Source: Strix aluco
Taxonomy: Eukaryota > Chordata > Aves > Strigiformes > Strigidae
Assembly: GCF_031877795.1 (NCBI RefSeq)
Contig: NC_133932.1
Location: forward strand, 19,594,180 to 19,658,179
Reading direction: 5' to 3'
Length of the DNA: 64,000 nt
The position numbers and the translations under genes were made by a program. The notes beneath the pieces are model-generated. The model was given only the letters and a program-made list of their open reading frames with translations, was not told the origin of the DNA and did no database searches. Within the stretch, counting starts at the first letter, position 1; the number at the start of each line of letters is the position of its first letter. Below are positions 12,725-23,054 of this stretch, in pieces.

Positions 12725-13220
12725 GTTTCTATTTTTTTTCCTCCCCTCACACCCTTCCCCCGGCTTCCCCGCCCCGCGGCCGCGACCCGCCGCTGCGCTC
12801 CCCGGGCCGGCCGCGGCGGCTCCCGCAGGCCGCGCGGGGCGACGGGCAGGACTCAGAGTGCGAGGCACGGCGGTAGGAGCTCCCGCGGAGGGGGTCGCCC
12901 CGCCCGTCTCGCGCCCGCTCCTCGCCGCGCACAGGGCGCCGCTCCCCAAAATGTTCCCCCGCAAAGCCCCTGCCCCCCCCCCACGCACCCCAGACAGGAC
13001 GGGGCTGCGGGGCGGCTCCTGCCCCCCCCGTCGGCCCACCTGTGCCCCCCCTCCCCCGGCGGCTCCCGCCGTGCCCCCCCCGGGCCGTGCCACCGGAGCC
13101 CCGCGGAGCCTCCCGCTGCCCCCGGCTCCGGCTCCTTCCCCCGAGCCCACCCTTCGGCCGCGGGCGGGCCCCAGGCGCCGAGGCACAAAAAGGGCAGGGT
13201 TGGGGGGGACCCGCGGCAAC

Positions 13221-13224
13221 AAAA
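13221..13224 (-). terminator. Likely RNA polymerase III terminator of tRNA-Pro(CGG)
   Basis: The first run of four T on the minus strand after the CGG tRNA gene lies here, leaving a 3' trailer of about 32 nt. That is longer than for the AGG partner. A further five-T run lies about 30 bases beyond (13187-13191). Confidence 0.65.
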
Positions 13225-13256
13225 CAGGAGGCGCTGCCGCCACCCCCTCTCCCAGC

Positions 13257-13328
13257 GGGCTCGTCCGGGATTTGAACCCGGGACCTCTCGCACCCGAAGC
13301 GAGAATCATACCCCTAGACCAACGAGCC
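13257..13328 (-). tRNA. tRNA-Pro (anticodon CGG)
   Basis: A full 72-nt tRNA on the minus strand. Its sequence is identical to the AGG gene at 12644-12715 except for position 34 of the anticodon (C instead of A), so the loop reads TTCGGGT and the anticodon is CGG, decoding CCG. Acceptor, anticodon and T stems pair fully and there is no intron. The two genes point toward each other across 541 bases. From memory, human 1q24 also has proline tRNA genes in the RCSD1-MPZL1 interval, so the pair may be old. Near identity points to strong constraint or gene conversion. Confidence 0.97.
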
Positions 13329-13700
13329 GCTCTCTCTTACCTCCTCCCCAGCTCGCCACTTCACTCACTTCCCGCCTCCTCCCGCCCCGCGCCCGCCCCC
13401 CACCGCCAGCGCCTCCGTGAGTCTGTTCCTCCCCCCCAGCTCCGAATGGTTCCGCCCGCCGCCTCGGCACACACCGCTGCTCTCCCCCCACAGCCGAGGC
13501 TGCTGCCATCTCCCCTCCGTGTCCCGGGTCGTTCCCCCCACACCCCCCGCCAGGGCACCCCTGGCATTGCCCTTCCCCGGCCCTACGGCTCCGTTTGGAG
13601 GAGACGATTCCCCCCACCCCGCGGGGGGAGCAGCGCTCCCGCGGCGCTCCCCTGCACAGACACCGCTCCTGCGCCCTCCCGAAGGGCGGAGGAACACGGT

Positions 13701-13754
13701 TCCTCCTCCTCCTCCTCCTCCTCCACCTCCTCCTCCTCCTCCTCCTCCTCCTCC
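13701..13754. repeat. (CTC)n triplet tract
   Basis: About 18 CTC/TCC triplets with a single interruption (CCACC) on the plus strand, a pure polypyrimidine tract. It creates runs of serine, leucine, proline or glutamate in overlapping open frames that are not genes. Confidence 0.93.
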
Positions 13755-14300
13755 CGACGCGTGTGGTGCGCAGGCAGGGCCCGCGGAGCTCGAGGCCGGG
13801 CGAGCTCATTCTCAGCGGATGGGAAGGGGGGAACGGGACACACCCACCCCCTTCTCGAACGGTTTCGGTTTATCCCGGCCCGCGCTGTGCCCGGCCGTGC
13901 GGCCCCGCGGGTTGGGAGGGCGGGCGGCGGCGGGTTCCGCTCCCCTCACCGGCGCGGGCGGTCTGACAGGCTGGGCCCTCTGCCCCCCGCAGCCTCCTGC
14001 CCGCAGGGGGACGGTGAGGGCGCACACACGTACTGCCTACGCGACAGTGTCGGAACCCTCTCGTGGCAGCCCCCAGGCGGGTGGAGCCAGGGCCTCTGGG
14101 GTGACCGGGCCTGTGGGGGCAGCCGGGGGTTCCCTGCCAGCGTCCCCGGGGTGGCTCTGGGGCCTCCCCGGACAAGGGCGATGGCTAAAGCAAAGGGCTG
14201 GGGCGTCCGGGAAGCGCCTCGGCGCGGGGAGTGTGTGTCCCATGTGTGGGGACGCAGGGGAGCCAGCGGCGTTCCCACTGAACCCGCTGCACCCCGCTTC

Positions 14301-17300
14301 TTTGTCCCTGATGTGGTAGATCCTGCTAATGCCGCCTGACACCCACGAGTTTCCGCCTCGTGTTTCCACACCTCTGTACCACCTCCCTTGCACCCCAGAT
14401 CTCTAAAAACCCCTCTTTCTCCCATCGGTAGTTGCTTACAGTCCTTATCCATCCCACACTTCCTTGTGGCTCACACTACAGTTTAAACACTGTCCAGTCA
14501 AAAGATAACCATAAAAACATGATCCCAGCCAAATACAACCGCAACAGTCTCCTTGCTCTTGTGCTGCATTTCTTTTTCCACTTTATTCTTGCTCGGTTTT
14601 CCATCGTTCCCTCCCTAGTTTAAAGGTCTTCTGACCTGTAAGGTTTGTGCTTTTACTTTTTTTCATCTTTCAGGCACCATCCACATCAGAGGAACTGCAT
14701 GAATTGTATTTCTTGCTGAGGGCATTTGCCTATTTGACCATCAGTGTTCTTACACCTGACACAGCCTCACGCTCCAGCCTCAGCAATCTGGCAGGTACGT
14801 ATGGGTCTGTACACCCTATACACCAAGCCAAGCTGTGGTCTACATTTCAGTCTAAACTTTTTGACTCTGCTCACCTTGTGGATACAAGACCACGCTGCCC
14901 AAGCCAATGTTTCCTGATAGCAGGGATGGGGCAGGGATACATGCCCACGTGTAGTGTCACAGTGCTAATACTGGCCAAAGAGTCTTTTTGAAAATTGCTC
15001 TCTTGGCCTTCAGACACGGCAAGGTTTGTGTGCTGCCTGAGCAAGCATTGCCCTGAGAGGGATGTGTGGATGCCTTCAGCTGAGAGACAGGCATCCTTTT
15101 TCCTGCAACTTGGTAAAGCCATCAAGGACAAAGATGGTGATGCAACTTCTGGCATAGAAAGTCTCTAAATTGTTGATTGCCAGGAGCTGGGAAACCTCAC
15201 ACGAAGGATCACTGTGTGTCGCCTTGGTTTTTTATGCTTCCCCTGAACAAGGATGCTGTTGGAGAAATGGCACTGGGCTAGATAGCTTTGCTTGCTTCTG
15301 TTCCTAGATACATGATACCTGCAGGGCTGGGGCAGGGAGTGAGGCAGTCTCCAATGTCACTGCTTGCCCCAGAGAACACCTTCCTTTGTGGATTAAGCAC
15401 ATTGGTTATTGTTGTTCCCCAAAAGTAAAAAATACCACAAGTTAAATTAAAATTGAATGTTAAACTGTTCCAATGGCAGTGGAAATCCCACCCCTATTTT
15501 TGTCTGCTGCTGCCAGCTCTCTCCATCCTTCCTCAGGCTCCTTCATCTCCCCAGGAGGAAACACACGGATTTTGGTTTGGTTTGGTTTTATTCCACCATT
15601 TATTTCTTCTGTTTCTTCCTCGGATTTCCATTCCCTTGCTTGGGACACACATACTCATTCTCTAAACAGGCACACATATATCTATATATACAGTAAGGCA
15701 CAATCACTCACATCCAGATGGGACACTCTGCTGAGAGAAGAAACAGGGTACAGCGAATGATTGCAGCCTGCCCTGGAATACAAGCTCTAACAGATTAAAA
15801 TGGATTCAAAGGCAACAATGCTCCACAACATGGCTCAAAAGGACATGGGGGTCGTGTTTGCCAACAAGCCCGTGCTATGCAGGAGGGTCAATGCTGCTGG
15901 CTCTCAGCAAATGACACCTCAGTGCTCTCACCTGGGAAAAAGAAAGTCAGGGCACAGAGCCACTTCTTTGCTCGTGATTTTAGAGCTGGTGAACAGAAAG
16001 GGGATATCCTTCAAAGCCACTGGGTTTGTAACACTGCTGTGTTGCAGAGCCCACTCAAGGACGGATGTGGGCTGTGTTGTGTAAAATGCTTGTGCCTGTC
16101 CTGAGAGACAGGGACAACCCAAGCCTGCGACTCTGCTCAACTTGACATTTGCTAGGAGGAGCTTTCTGATGGATGAGGAGGAGCTGGCTGGTTCTGCCCT
16201 TGGTCTCTGTAGCTGTGTGTGTGTTGCTGGATACTAGGTGGCTGGTGGCAGGCTTAAGTGCTGGCCCCTGACCATTTGCACCACCTAACAGCTCAGGCTC
16301 CTTGTCTCAGCTTTTGACAAGTTTGGCTCACTGTCTCCAGCGAGTCCAGACTTGTCCATATTCCACATGTGGAACTATGTGGACATGAGCCCCATGGCCT
16401 TCAGTCAGAGCAGCTTTTTATTCAGTATTGCAGATACAGCATGACTGTCAGGAAACTGGTCAGGTGAGGGACTATCATCTATCTTTCCCCAAATAACTTA
16501 TTTCATATGGGCAACAAATACTCTCCAGATGAAAAGCTTTTTTGCCTTAGCAAATCCTAGACGCATGACTTAACTAGTGCCCCAAGAGTCAATGCAAATG
16601 TAGGACAATGCGTAAGTACTTAGGAGGGACTGACCAGCTGACCTTCACCAATTCATATTCAGTCAGGCCACACAACTGGAAACTCAGCATCTAAGACCTC
16701 TTCTTTGACCTACATAAAATTAATCAGCTGTTTCCAGTAAGCCAGGATGCCTTCTATCACAGGTGGTACTCGGTGGACACACACTGAAAGTTTCAAATGA
16801 GGATCAAATGATTGGATAGGGTCTGGAAGTGAGGAAGGCTGACAGACAGGCGGCCCTTCTAAATCTGGACTGGAGCCTAGAGCTGGATAAGAAAACCTGC
16901 CCTGTTGACCAACGCAGTACATCTTTTCTGTGCATCAAATCTGTTGGTTGTTACTTTCCACCAGCACTAAAAACGTCCCAAAGTTGAAGCACACAGAAAA
17001 ATTGCCTACCACGGCTGGCTGTTTAACAGATCAGCCAGCTTGACCCCCACTTCAAAGAGATTTTATGCTTTATGAACAATGTCCTAAGAGTTTTCCCTGT
17101 GTTCAGGGTTCACATTGTCTGCCATACAGCATATATGGAGAAAACATACTTTATCCTACTGTTAAAACATTATTTACTGAAATTTGAAAACCCAAAATAT
17201 TTCAAAAGAAGCTACCAAAAAGGCACCATACGTATATGTATGTAACTGACAAACTTCATCTAAGACCAATGCAGGGGAGAAGAAAAAGATGTTTTGGAGC

Positions 17301-18480
17301 AGGATGAAGGAGCAGAGGTACCAGGAGCGGTGGTGGCTTTCGGCTCCAGGACAGCATGTTTCAGGTCTCTCAGTCCCCGAATATCGCTGAGGAATGTCAG
17401 CCAACACCTCAGATTTGAAGTCCAAAGCGATTGCAAGCCTGTCCCAAAATACGATGGTGTGAAGCAGAGAGCCAGCGAGCAGCCACTCTGCTCTGGGATG
17501 AGTCTGGACCTCGGGGAATATCCGTATTCTGCTCCTCTCCTGCCACTGAAGGTTTTCCAGTAGCTTCCACCTTGATTGGGTTAGATGGCTCCTATTCACA
17601 TGTTAAGTCTCCTGTGCCCTGATTGGGTATGTCCTTTCAGAGGGGAAAAGTAAGGAAATTATGGAAAATAATCATGGGCCTAAGTAAATACAGTGCTGGG
17701 GAGTCTATGACCTGAGGGTACTTTGGAAGTTTCCGTGCTAGGAGGCAAAGGCGAGCTGCAGCCTGAGCACCAGCCTGCTTCCTTCAGTTGTTCCTTGCCA
17801 AACCAAGGCGACATTTGAAGATGGGATAGGTGGTTCAGGTGGAATGCGATATTTCCTCAGGCATCTGTGGCTACGTTATCAGTGGTTAGAGAGTACGTAA
17901 GAAGCTACGTGGAACAAGCCCCACTTTAGCCAGTGGAAATCCTCTTTTATTTCAAGTGGCAGAGGCCCGTGTTTGCATGCTTCCAGGGCTGATCATGAAA
18001 CTGGCATGTGTGCAAACACTATTTTTCCTGGCAAAGCTAACAAGCTAAACACAGAGAGAGAGAGTATATATATGTATGCATGTATATATACAGTGTGTGC
18101 ACACCTATACGTATAAATATGTATATGTACGGAGGCATATTGAGATAGTAAATACATGGTCACTGCTGGGGAAAAGTGCTTTTTACTGTACGTACTTTCA
18201 AATTGCTTTCAAAACAGCAGTTGAGCAGGGTGCCTGGTGAGCAGACCCTCTCCGTTTTACTGAACCCAGAATAGGCTTTGCTGCTTCTCCATCCTCTCTC
18301 TCTCTGTAACACCACCCAGGAGGGCTGGTTGTTTTAAATACCCTGCCTTGCAGTCTCTGTAGGCCTGAGATTTGATACTTCTGAGGTGTGGGGAACAGCA
18401 AAAATGTTGGTGTGTTCTGTCAGTTGCCATTTTCATTAATAAGCAAAACCCTCTGGTATTTTAGGAGCCATCATCATGCT
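14301..18480. other. 3' flank of RCSD1; last exon not resolved
   Basis: This lies downstream of the RCSD1 stop on the minus strand. A consensus donor just after the stop (18492) implies a further untranslated exon in here, but I cannot choose its acceptor by eye. Minus-strand AATAAA signals at 17946-17951 and 16417-16422 are candidate poly(A) signals. A GA/TA-rich microsatellite lies at 18051-18130 and a (TTTGG)n stretch near 15570. No other gene is supported. Confidence 0.5.
18051..18130. repeat. Mixed (GA)n / (TA)n / (TG)n microsatellite
   Basis: Short GA repeats pass into TATATG and TGTGCACA-type alternating purine-pyrimidine DNA. It is a simple repeat downstream of RCSD1. Confidence 0.8.
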
Positions 18481-18505
18481 GATCTGTCTTACCTGTGTGT
18501 CACGG

Positions 18506-19159
18506 TTACTCTGTGCCCCGGTCCTGCGTGGCTGATGTTGAAGGCTCACTGGCAGTGTCTAAGCCCACTGCGTCCTGCAGCGGTTCAGGTGCCAGTCGTG
18601 TTTCTTCAGTGTCTGATGTTTTCCGTACATCTGTGCTCTCACTGGTCTCCTTTGCTTCAGCTCCAGCTTCAGCTTCTTCCTTCTCCTTGTCCCCCTTTTC
18701 CTCATCCCCTTTTTCACAGGCACTGCCTTGCTGCTCTTCTCCCTGGGGACCCTCACACACCTTCTCCTCCTTGTTTCCAGAGGGAGGCTGGGGAGAGTTC
18801 TCCTCCCCTGGGGCACGGCGACACACTTCTTCCTCCTCCTTTGTATCCCCTGTGTTACTCTTGCAAGCAGTCATTTCCTCTGCCTGTTTTTCCCCTTTTT
18901 CTTCATCTTCTGATCTGCTGGATCCTCTCCTTGATGGGGGCTTCTCATCAGACCCTGTCTGTTTCTTTTGCTCTTTGCTCCCTGTTTCTGCTTCCTCTGT
19001 CTTGCCCTTGGGCCCAAACACCTCATCCCCGTCTTCCTTGGCACCATTTTCTGGAGAGGAGACATTGACCCCTAAATCTTCCCCATCTCCGTACTCGGAC
19101 AGAGATCTTCGGAACCTCCTGGAGGGAGGCCTGCGCTTTATCGATCCCCGCGTCCGCAC
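18506..19159 (-). CDS. RCSD1: CapZIP exon 6, acidic C-terminal half
   Basis: A 654-nt exon coding residues 161-377 and the stop TAA at 18508-18506. It opens with [21 protein letters not shown], almost the human sequence as I recall it; the basic RRFRRSLS segment fits a basophilic kinase site such as that of MAPKAP kinase 2. The rest is rich in E, K, S, G and T and is probably disordered. Such tails drift fast and only short islands ([17 protein letters not shown]) match human. The acceptor is a pyrimidine-rich CCTCCAAG before 19159. A consensus donor CAG/GTAAGA lies 13 bases after the stop at 18493/18492, so the mRNA probably splices once more within the 3' untranslated region. Confidence 0.93.
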   Translation of the reverse strand: MRTRGSIKRRPPSRRFRRSLSEYGDGEDLGVNVSSPENGAKEDGDEVFGPKGKTEEAETGSKEQKKQTGSDEKPPSRRGSSRSEDEEKGEKQAEEMTACKSNTGDTKEEEEVCRRAPGEENSPQPPSGNKEEKVCEGPQGEEQQGSACEKGDEEKGDKEKEEAEAGAEAKETSESTDVRKTSDTEETRLAPEPLQDAVGLDTASEPSTSATQDRGTE

Positions 19160-20028
19160 CTTGGAGGCAGGAAAAGCAGACATTGAAGCAGTCAAGAGAG
19201 CGGTACTGGAAAGCAGGAAAGCACAACAAAGGAAAATAGCATGGGAAACCTGATTGCTACCTTGGTGGCCTCACTTTTCCTGCTCTGCTACTGAGAGGTA
19301 GAGAGATGAGGGCTCACTGCTGCTGAGAGACTACTGTATAGGGCAAGCAGCTTCCTAATATATGTCTCATTTTCTTCTGTAGAGATGGTGCCAGAGATCA
19401 TTGTCCCGATTGAAACTGTGGCTCCTTGTCCAAGTTAGACCCTAAGCTCAAGGACGCTGCACTCATTACACAGATGCTGCTGACTTTGGATATCTCAGCC
19501 TTTTCTACTCTTGGCAGTTTGGTGGTTGAGGAAAGAGTCTGCACTCCAGTTGATGATGGTGAATGCAGGTCACAGCTCCCCATTTAACTTCTGAGCACTC
19601 TGCTGGGACACCTGGCAAACCACTGTGCTCTGTGTGGCTCCCTAAACTGCGCCTCAGCCACCTTTGACAGTTGTTGGCACATGACACCCCCTCCTCACAG
19701 CGCTCCCTGCCCAGGTACCAACCACCCTCTTACTGCTGAGCTGAAGTGACTGGGTCCTGCCACTTCACCCCTTCCCGTCACCCATTTGGCCAGGAAGGCT
19801 GCCGGAGCTGAGGGACCATGATGCTCCATGTGCAGGTGGGCAGAGAGGAGACTCCACAGAGCTACACTGAAAGGCTGTTTCAAACTTGACACATAGATCT
19901 CCTCCCTTGGCCACAAATGCACACTGATATGGCAGGACCGAGGGCTATGGCCTCCTCTTCCTTTTCATCCCCAAAGGATAAGCAAGCCTCATCCTGCTGT
20001 GATGGAGAAATCCTAGCACATACTCTAC
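19160..20028 (-). other. RCSD1: RCSD1 intron 5
   Basis: An 869-base intron with donor GTAGAG and acceptor CCAAG. Nothing else is recognised in it. Confidence 0.85.
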
Positions 20029-20232
20029 CTTATTATAGAATTGCAGCTGAGTGCCTTCTGGGGGCTGATCAAAGCTGACCGGCGTCTCGTTCGCTTCGCT
20101 GGGCTGGGACTGAACCCCTGGGCTGCTGGGCGTTGAGGGAGGGGTGCTGAACGGAGAAACCAGGCCTTTCACACCAGGGCTTTTGGGAGATGCTCCCGGC
20201 AGCAGAGCAGCTGGAGCGAAAGCCAGATTGGC
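20029..20232 (-). CDS. RCSD1: CapZIP exon 5, proline- and serine-rich segment
   Basis: A 204-nt exon for residues 93-160. It starts [20 protein letters not shown] and ends QLQFYNK. This is among the best-conserved parts of the protein: the human stretch, from memory, reads [20 protein letters not shown] and ends CYNK at the same junction. Several SP and TP pairs ([21 protein letters not shown]) are proline-directed kinase sites of the kind used by p38 and JNK on CapZIP. The acceptor TTTGCAG and donor AAG/GTAGAG are clear. Reading past the donor meets a stop quickly. Confidence 0.95.
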
Positions 20233-21545
20233 CTGCAAAGAAAAATCCGCGTCAGGGGCGAACATGACACCGGCGTGTACTGCATGCGGTGACCACGCGG
20301 AGGAACCCTTGCTCTTGCCACGGGAGCTGCCACATCTCTCAGCTGTCACAACCCACATACCTTCTGGTTATGGGTCTCTCCTGGTGACACTGTCAACAAA
20401 CAAGTCCGGGCAGAGAAGTTATGACTGGACATCTGCCCTTCCCCAGCAGCTGGATCTCAGGATGTGCCCTTTTATCATCCTGAGGCCTTTTGGGATTTTC
20501 CAGTGACCCAGCCAACCCTGCACAGTCTACAGTGGATGAGCCGGGAGAAAGTCTGAACAAGCAGCCAGCAATCACTTCGAGATTTAAACCTTCCCTCTGT
20601 GTGCCCAAGCTGACCTCAAAGTTTCAAGTCTGGTCCGCAGTTCTTCTGAATGATCTGCGCAGTTGTGAGGAGCGAGACGACCCGGGAAAGAAGCAAGCTT
20701 TGTGACTAATTGTGGCAAAACACTGCCTGCTGGCCTGTCACTAAGCTCTTGTAGGCAAATGTCCTTGGGTGCATTAGGAGGGACAGTGCTATGAATAGGC
20801 TTACGTTGTGTCAGGGAGGCATTGAGCTCTGGAGCCGCACGTGCTGCCAGGAGAGGCAGCTGGCAGTGGCAGGGCACTCTGTCTATGGGCTCTCCAGTGC
20901 TGAGCTGCCCTCAGCAGCATGAATTGGGCACCGCGGGGAGATACAAAAAGGGCAAGAAGCACTGGGTGTGTTTGTGCGTAACTGGGGGAATCGAGGTGAG
21001 GCTCGCACAGGGGAGTGCCAGAGCCCAGAGCGCACTCCCCGCTGCCACGACTGCAGCTGCCTGCGCTCAAGGCCAGCTCCCCGACAAGGTGCGGGTGATT
21101 CAATTTGATTTAGACTGCTGTGAAGAAAGAGCTGAAAGAAGCCTCAGCCAGGGTTTCCCTCACTGTCTCTTGTGAGCTGCATTTAAACTGAGGCTCCTGC
21201 CTCTGCTCCTCACCTGAGCTGAGCTGCTGCCGTGCCCATGCCCAGCCATGTACCCCACAGATCCATATGATCCTGGCCCATGCACCGACCCACCTATAGA
21301 CATCCCTGAGGATCGCTGGACTGCTTCTGATGCTGATTACCATACCCAGACCTGCTCTGCCTTCCTTGTTTATGTACTGTGGGACTGGGCCCTCATCAGT
21401 GAGGCCACTGCCCTGTTTACCTAGCTGTCACCCTTGGCTCCTGGATCCCCTTCCTCTGTGGCTGCTCTGTAAGGGAAGTAGCTATGGCAGATGCCAATCA
21501 GTTTTAATTTGGTGGAGCAGCCGTGTGGGCTCTTCCAGGACCTAC
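20233..21545 (-). other. RCSD1: RCSD1 intron 4
   Basis: A 1.3-kb intron with no recognised repeat or exon. Short open frames on both strands show no family resemblance. Confidence 0.8.
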
Positions 21546-21617
21546 CTGCAGCTTTTCAATCATGGGGGAGCTTTTCACCTTGACCTTGGGAATGGGGCAA
21601 GCATTTGGAGACCGCTT
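21546..21617 (-). CDS. RCSD1: CapZIP exon 4
   Basis: A 72-nt exon for residues 69-92, reading KRSPNACPIPKVKVKSSPMIEKLQ across its length. The end KVKVKSSPMIEKLQ matches human KFKVKSSPLIEKLQ as recalled. The KSSP serine is a further proline-directed site. It is bounded by TTTTGCAG and GTAGGT and is in phase 0 at both ends. It is too short to be found as an open frame alone. Confidence 0.93.
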
Positions 21618-22964
21618 CTGCAAAACAAAATGAAACATGAAAAAGTCACCGTAAAGTAGGTGAAAAAGAGGAAATACAGTGAAGGCAGAAAACTTGGAAG
21701 AGAGAAGCAGAAAGTGCTAGTAGGGGAGCAAATGAAGCTTCATATAACGTCTTCACACAGAAGTTTGCTTTCTTCTTTCCTGACCCCACTCCCCTTTTGT
21801 TATCTAGCCACCCTAGGGCTCTACATACATGTTTCCTTCCTCTGGGAGAAAAGGTGACTGTCTGCTTTCTGGCTGAAGCATCTGAGTTAGATGATGTGTA
21901 ATGGTTCTGCAGCTACATGGCCTTCACTAAGGTATCTAACTCATGACACAGTTTCCCCCAGTATTATTTCAGGACCAGACAGATTAAAATTCTACCTCTT
22001 AAAGGGTACAAGCCTTAAAGTTGGTAAACATTGCGAACTTTTTGTGACAGGAAAGACTTTCTGCCACCACGTGACTAACGGAGTTAAAGGGTACCCAGTT
22101 AGTATGGGCAGGAAAGGCCTAAGTGGCTGGAAAGGTAGAGCTATGAAAGGCTGAAAACAGTTTGAGAAAGGGAGAGCATTGCTTTCAGAAGGGGCATATT
22201 GCTTTTTTCAGCTACAAAGGAAAAGGAAGGAATCTAAGATTTTAAAGCTTGTGCTCCTTTGGCATGGAGGCAGCAAGAGTCTGTAGCTGTCAGAAAAGAC
22301 GAACGAAGAACCACCCCCTTGTTAAGGGCAGGTGACAATGTGAAATTTGGTGGGTAGACCACAAACCCTGAAATACAGAAGGACGGAAATGACTGGAAAG
22401 GGTCTGAGCATAAACTTTAGTGAGTAGCAGCCAGCTTACTGGGACCTGCTCATTCAAGGGTGCTGTATGGAGGGCACCTCAAGACAATATTCTGTGGGTA
22501 TTGCTGGCAAAACCCCTCTTCACTCTGGATTAATTATTCCCTTTTTCTGAAGAAGGAAAAATCTCAAGAGCAGAACTATTACGCTGTTAAACTCTAGAGT
22601 TCATCTGAAGGCAACAAAGAGCATGGATGCTCCCTATGCTAAGCGCTGTTCAAATCTAATAAATGCCAGCAGTTCCTGCTTTAAAATACTTGAAAGGTGG
22701 TAACTGGGTGGATCAGTCAGTGCTCTAAGGGTAAAAACAAAAGCAGTAGAAATGGGATGTGTATCCGTGCTACAGGAGTGGGAAACAGCGTGGAGCTGAC
22801 TCTGAGTCAGTATGTGTGTGTGTGAGCAGGGGAAGGTTTGATGCTACATAATTGATGTCTTTTGCTGCACAGCCTGACCCCTCTGCTACCTCCAAGCTCA
22901 TGTCTCAGGAGAGAACAAGTTGAAGAGAGGAGAGACCTTGTCCCCCTATTAAATTCATACTCAC
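21618..22964 (-). other. RCSD1: RCSD1 intron 3
   Basis: A 1.35-kb intron. No repeat or additional exon was recognised. Confidence 0.8.
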
Positions 22965-23054
22965 TTGCTCATCATTGTCACTTGTCTCAGTTTTGTGGGA
23001 ATACAATGGAAGGGAGCATGGTGGTTTCCTCCGAGTTGGCTTATGTGGTGGTAC
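22965..23054 (-). CDS. RCSD1: CapZIP exon 3, basic proline-rich motif
   Basis: A 90-nt exon for residues 39-68. The core KPTRRKPPCSLPL (residues 43-55) is identical to human CapZIP as I recall it. By position and pattern (T-x-x-K-P with preceding H) it may be the capping-protein interaction motif, whose consensus contains T-x-x-R-P. That is an inference. The following residues (YSHKTETSDNDEQ) are diverged. Acceptor TCTCTTAG and donor CAA/GTGAGT are strong. Confidence 0.93.

Larger units (their letters stand above)
12200..14300. promoter_or_regulatory. GC-rich island around the tRNA-Pro pair
   Basis: About 2 kb of very GC- and CpG-rich DNA with many C and G runs surrounds the two tRNA-Pro genes. 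It contains a CTC triplet tract. Very long frames are open on both strands here because stop codons are rare in such DNA. None shows a recognisable domain. The island could be an orphan CpG island kept open by RNA polymerase III activity. No protein-gene promoter can be shown. Confidence 0.6.

Noticed and set aside
12723-14339. 538-codon open frame on the plus strand with proline, serine and arginine runs
   Set aside because: It starts in the tRNA terminator, runs through the second tRNA and a CTC triplet tract, and exists because GC-rich DNA has few stops. No domain or splice structure supports it.
18388-19253. Long plus-strand frames (226 and 252 codons) opposite RCSD1 exon 6
   Set aside because: They are antisense shadows of the low-complexity E/K/S-rich exon 6, whose minus-strand frame aligns with CapZIP.
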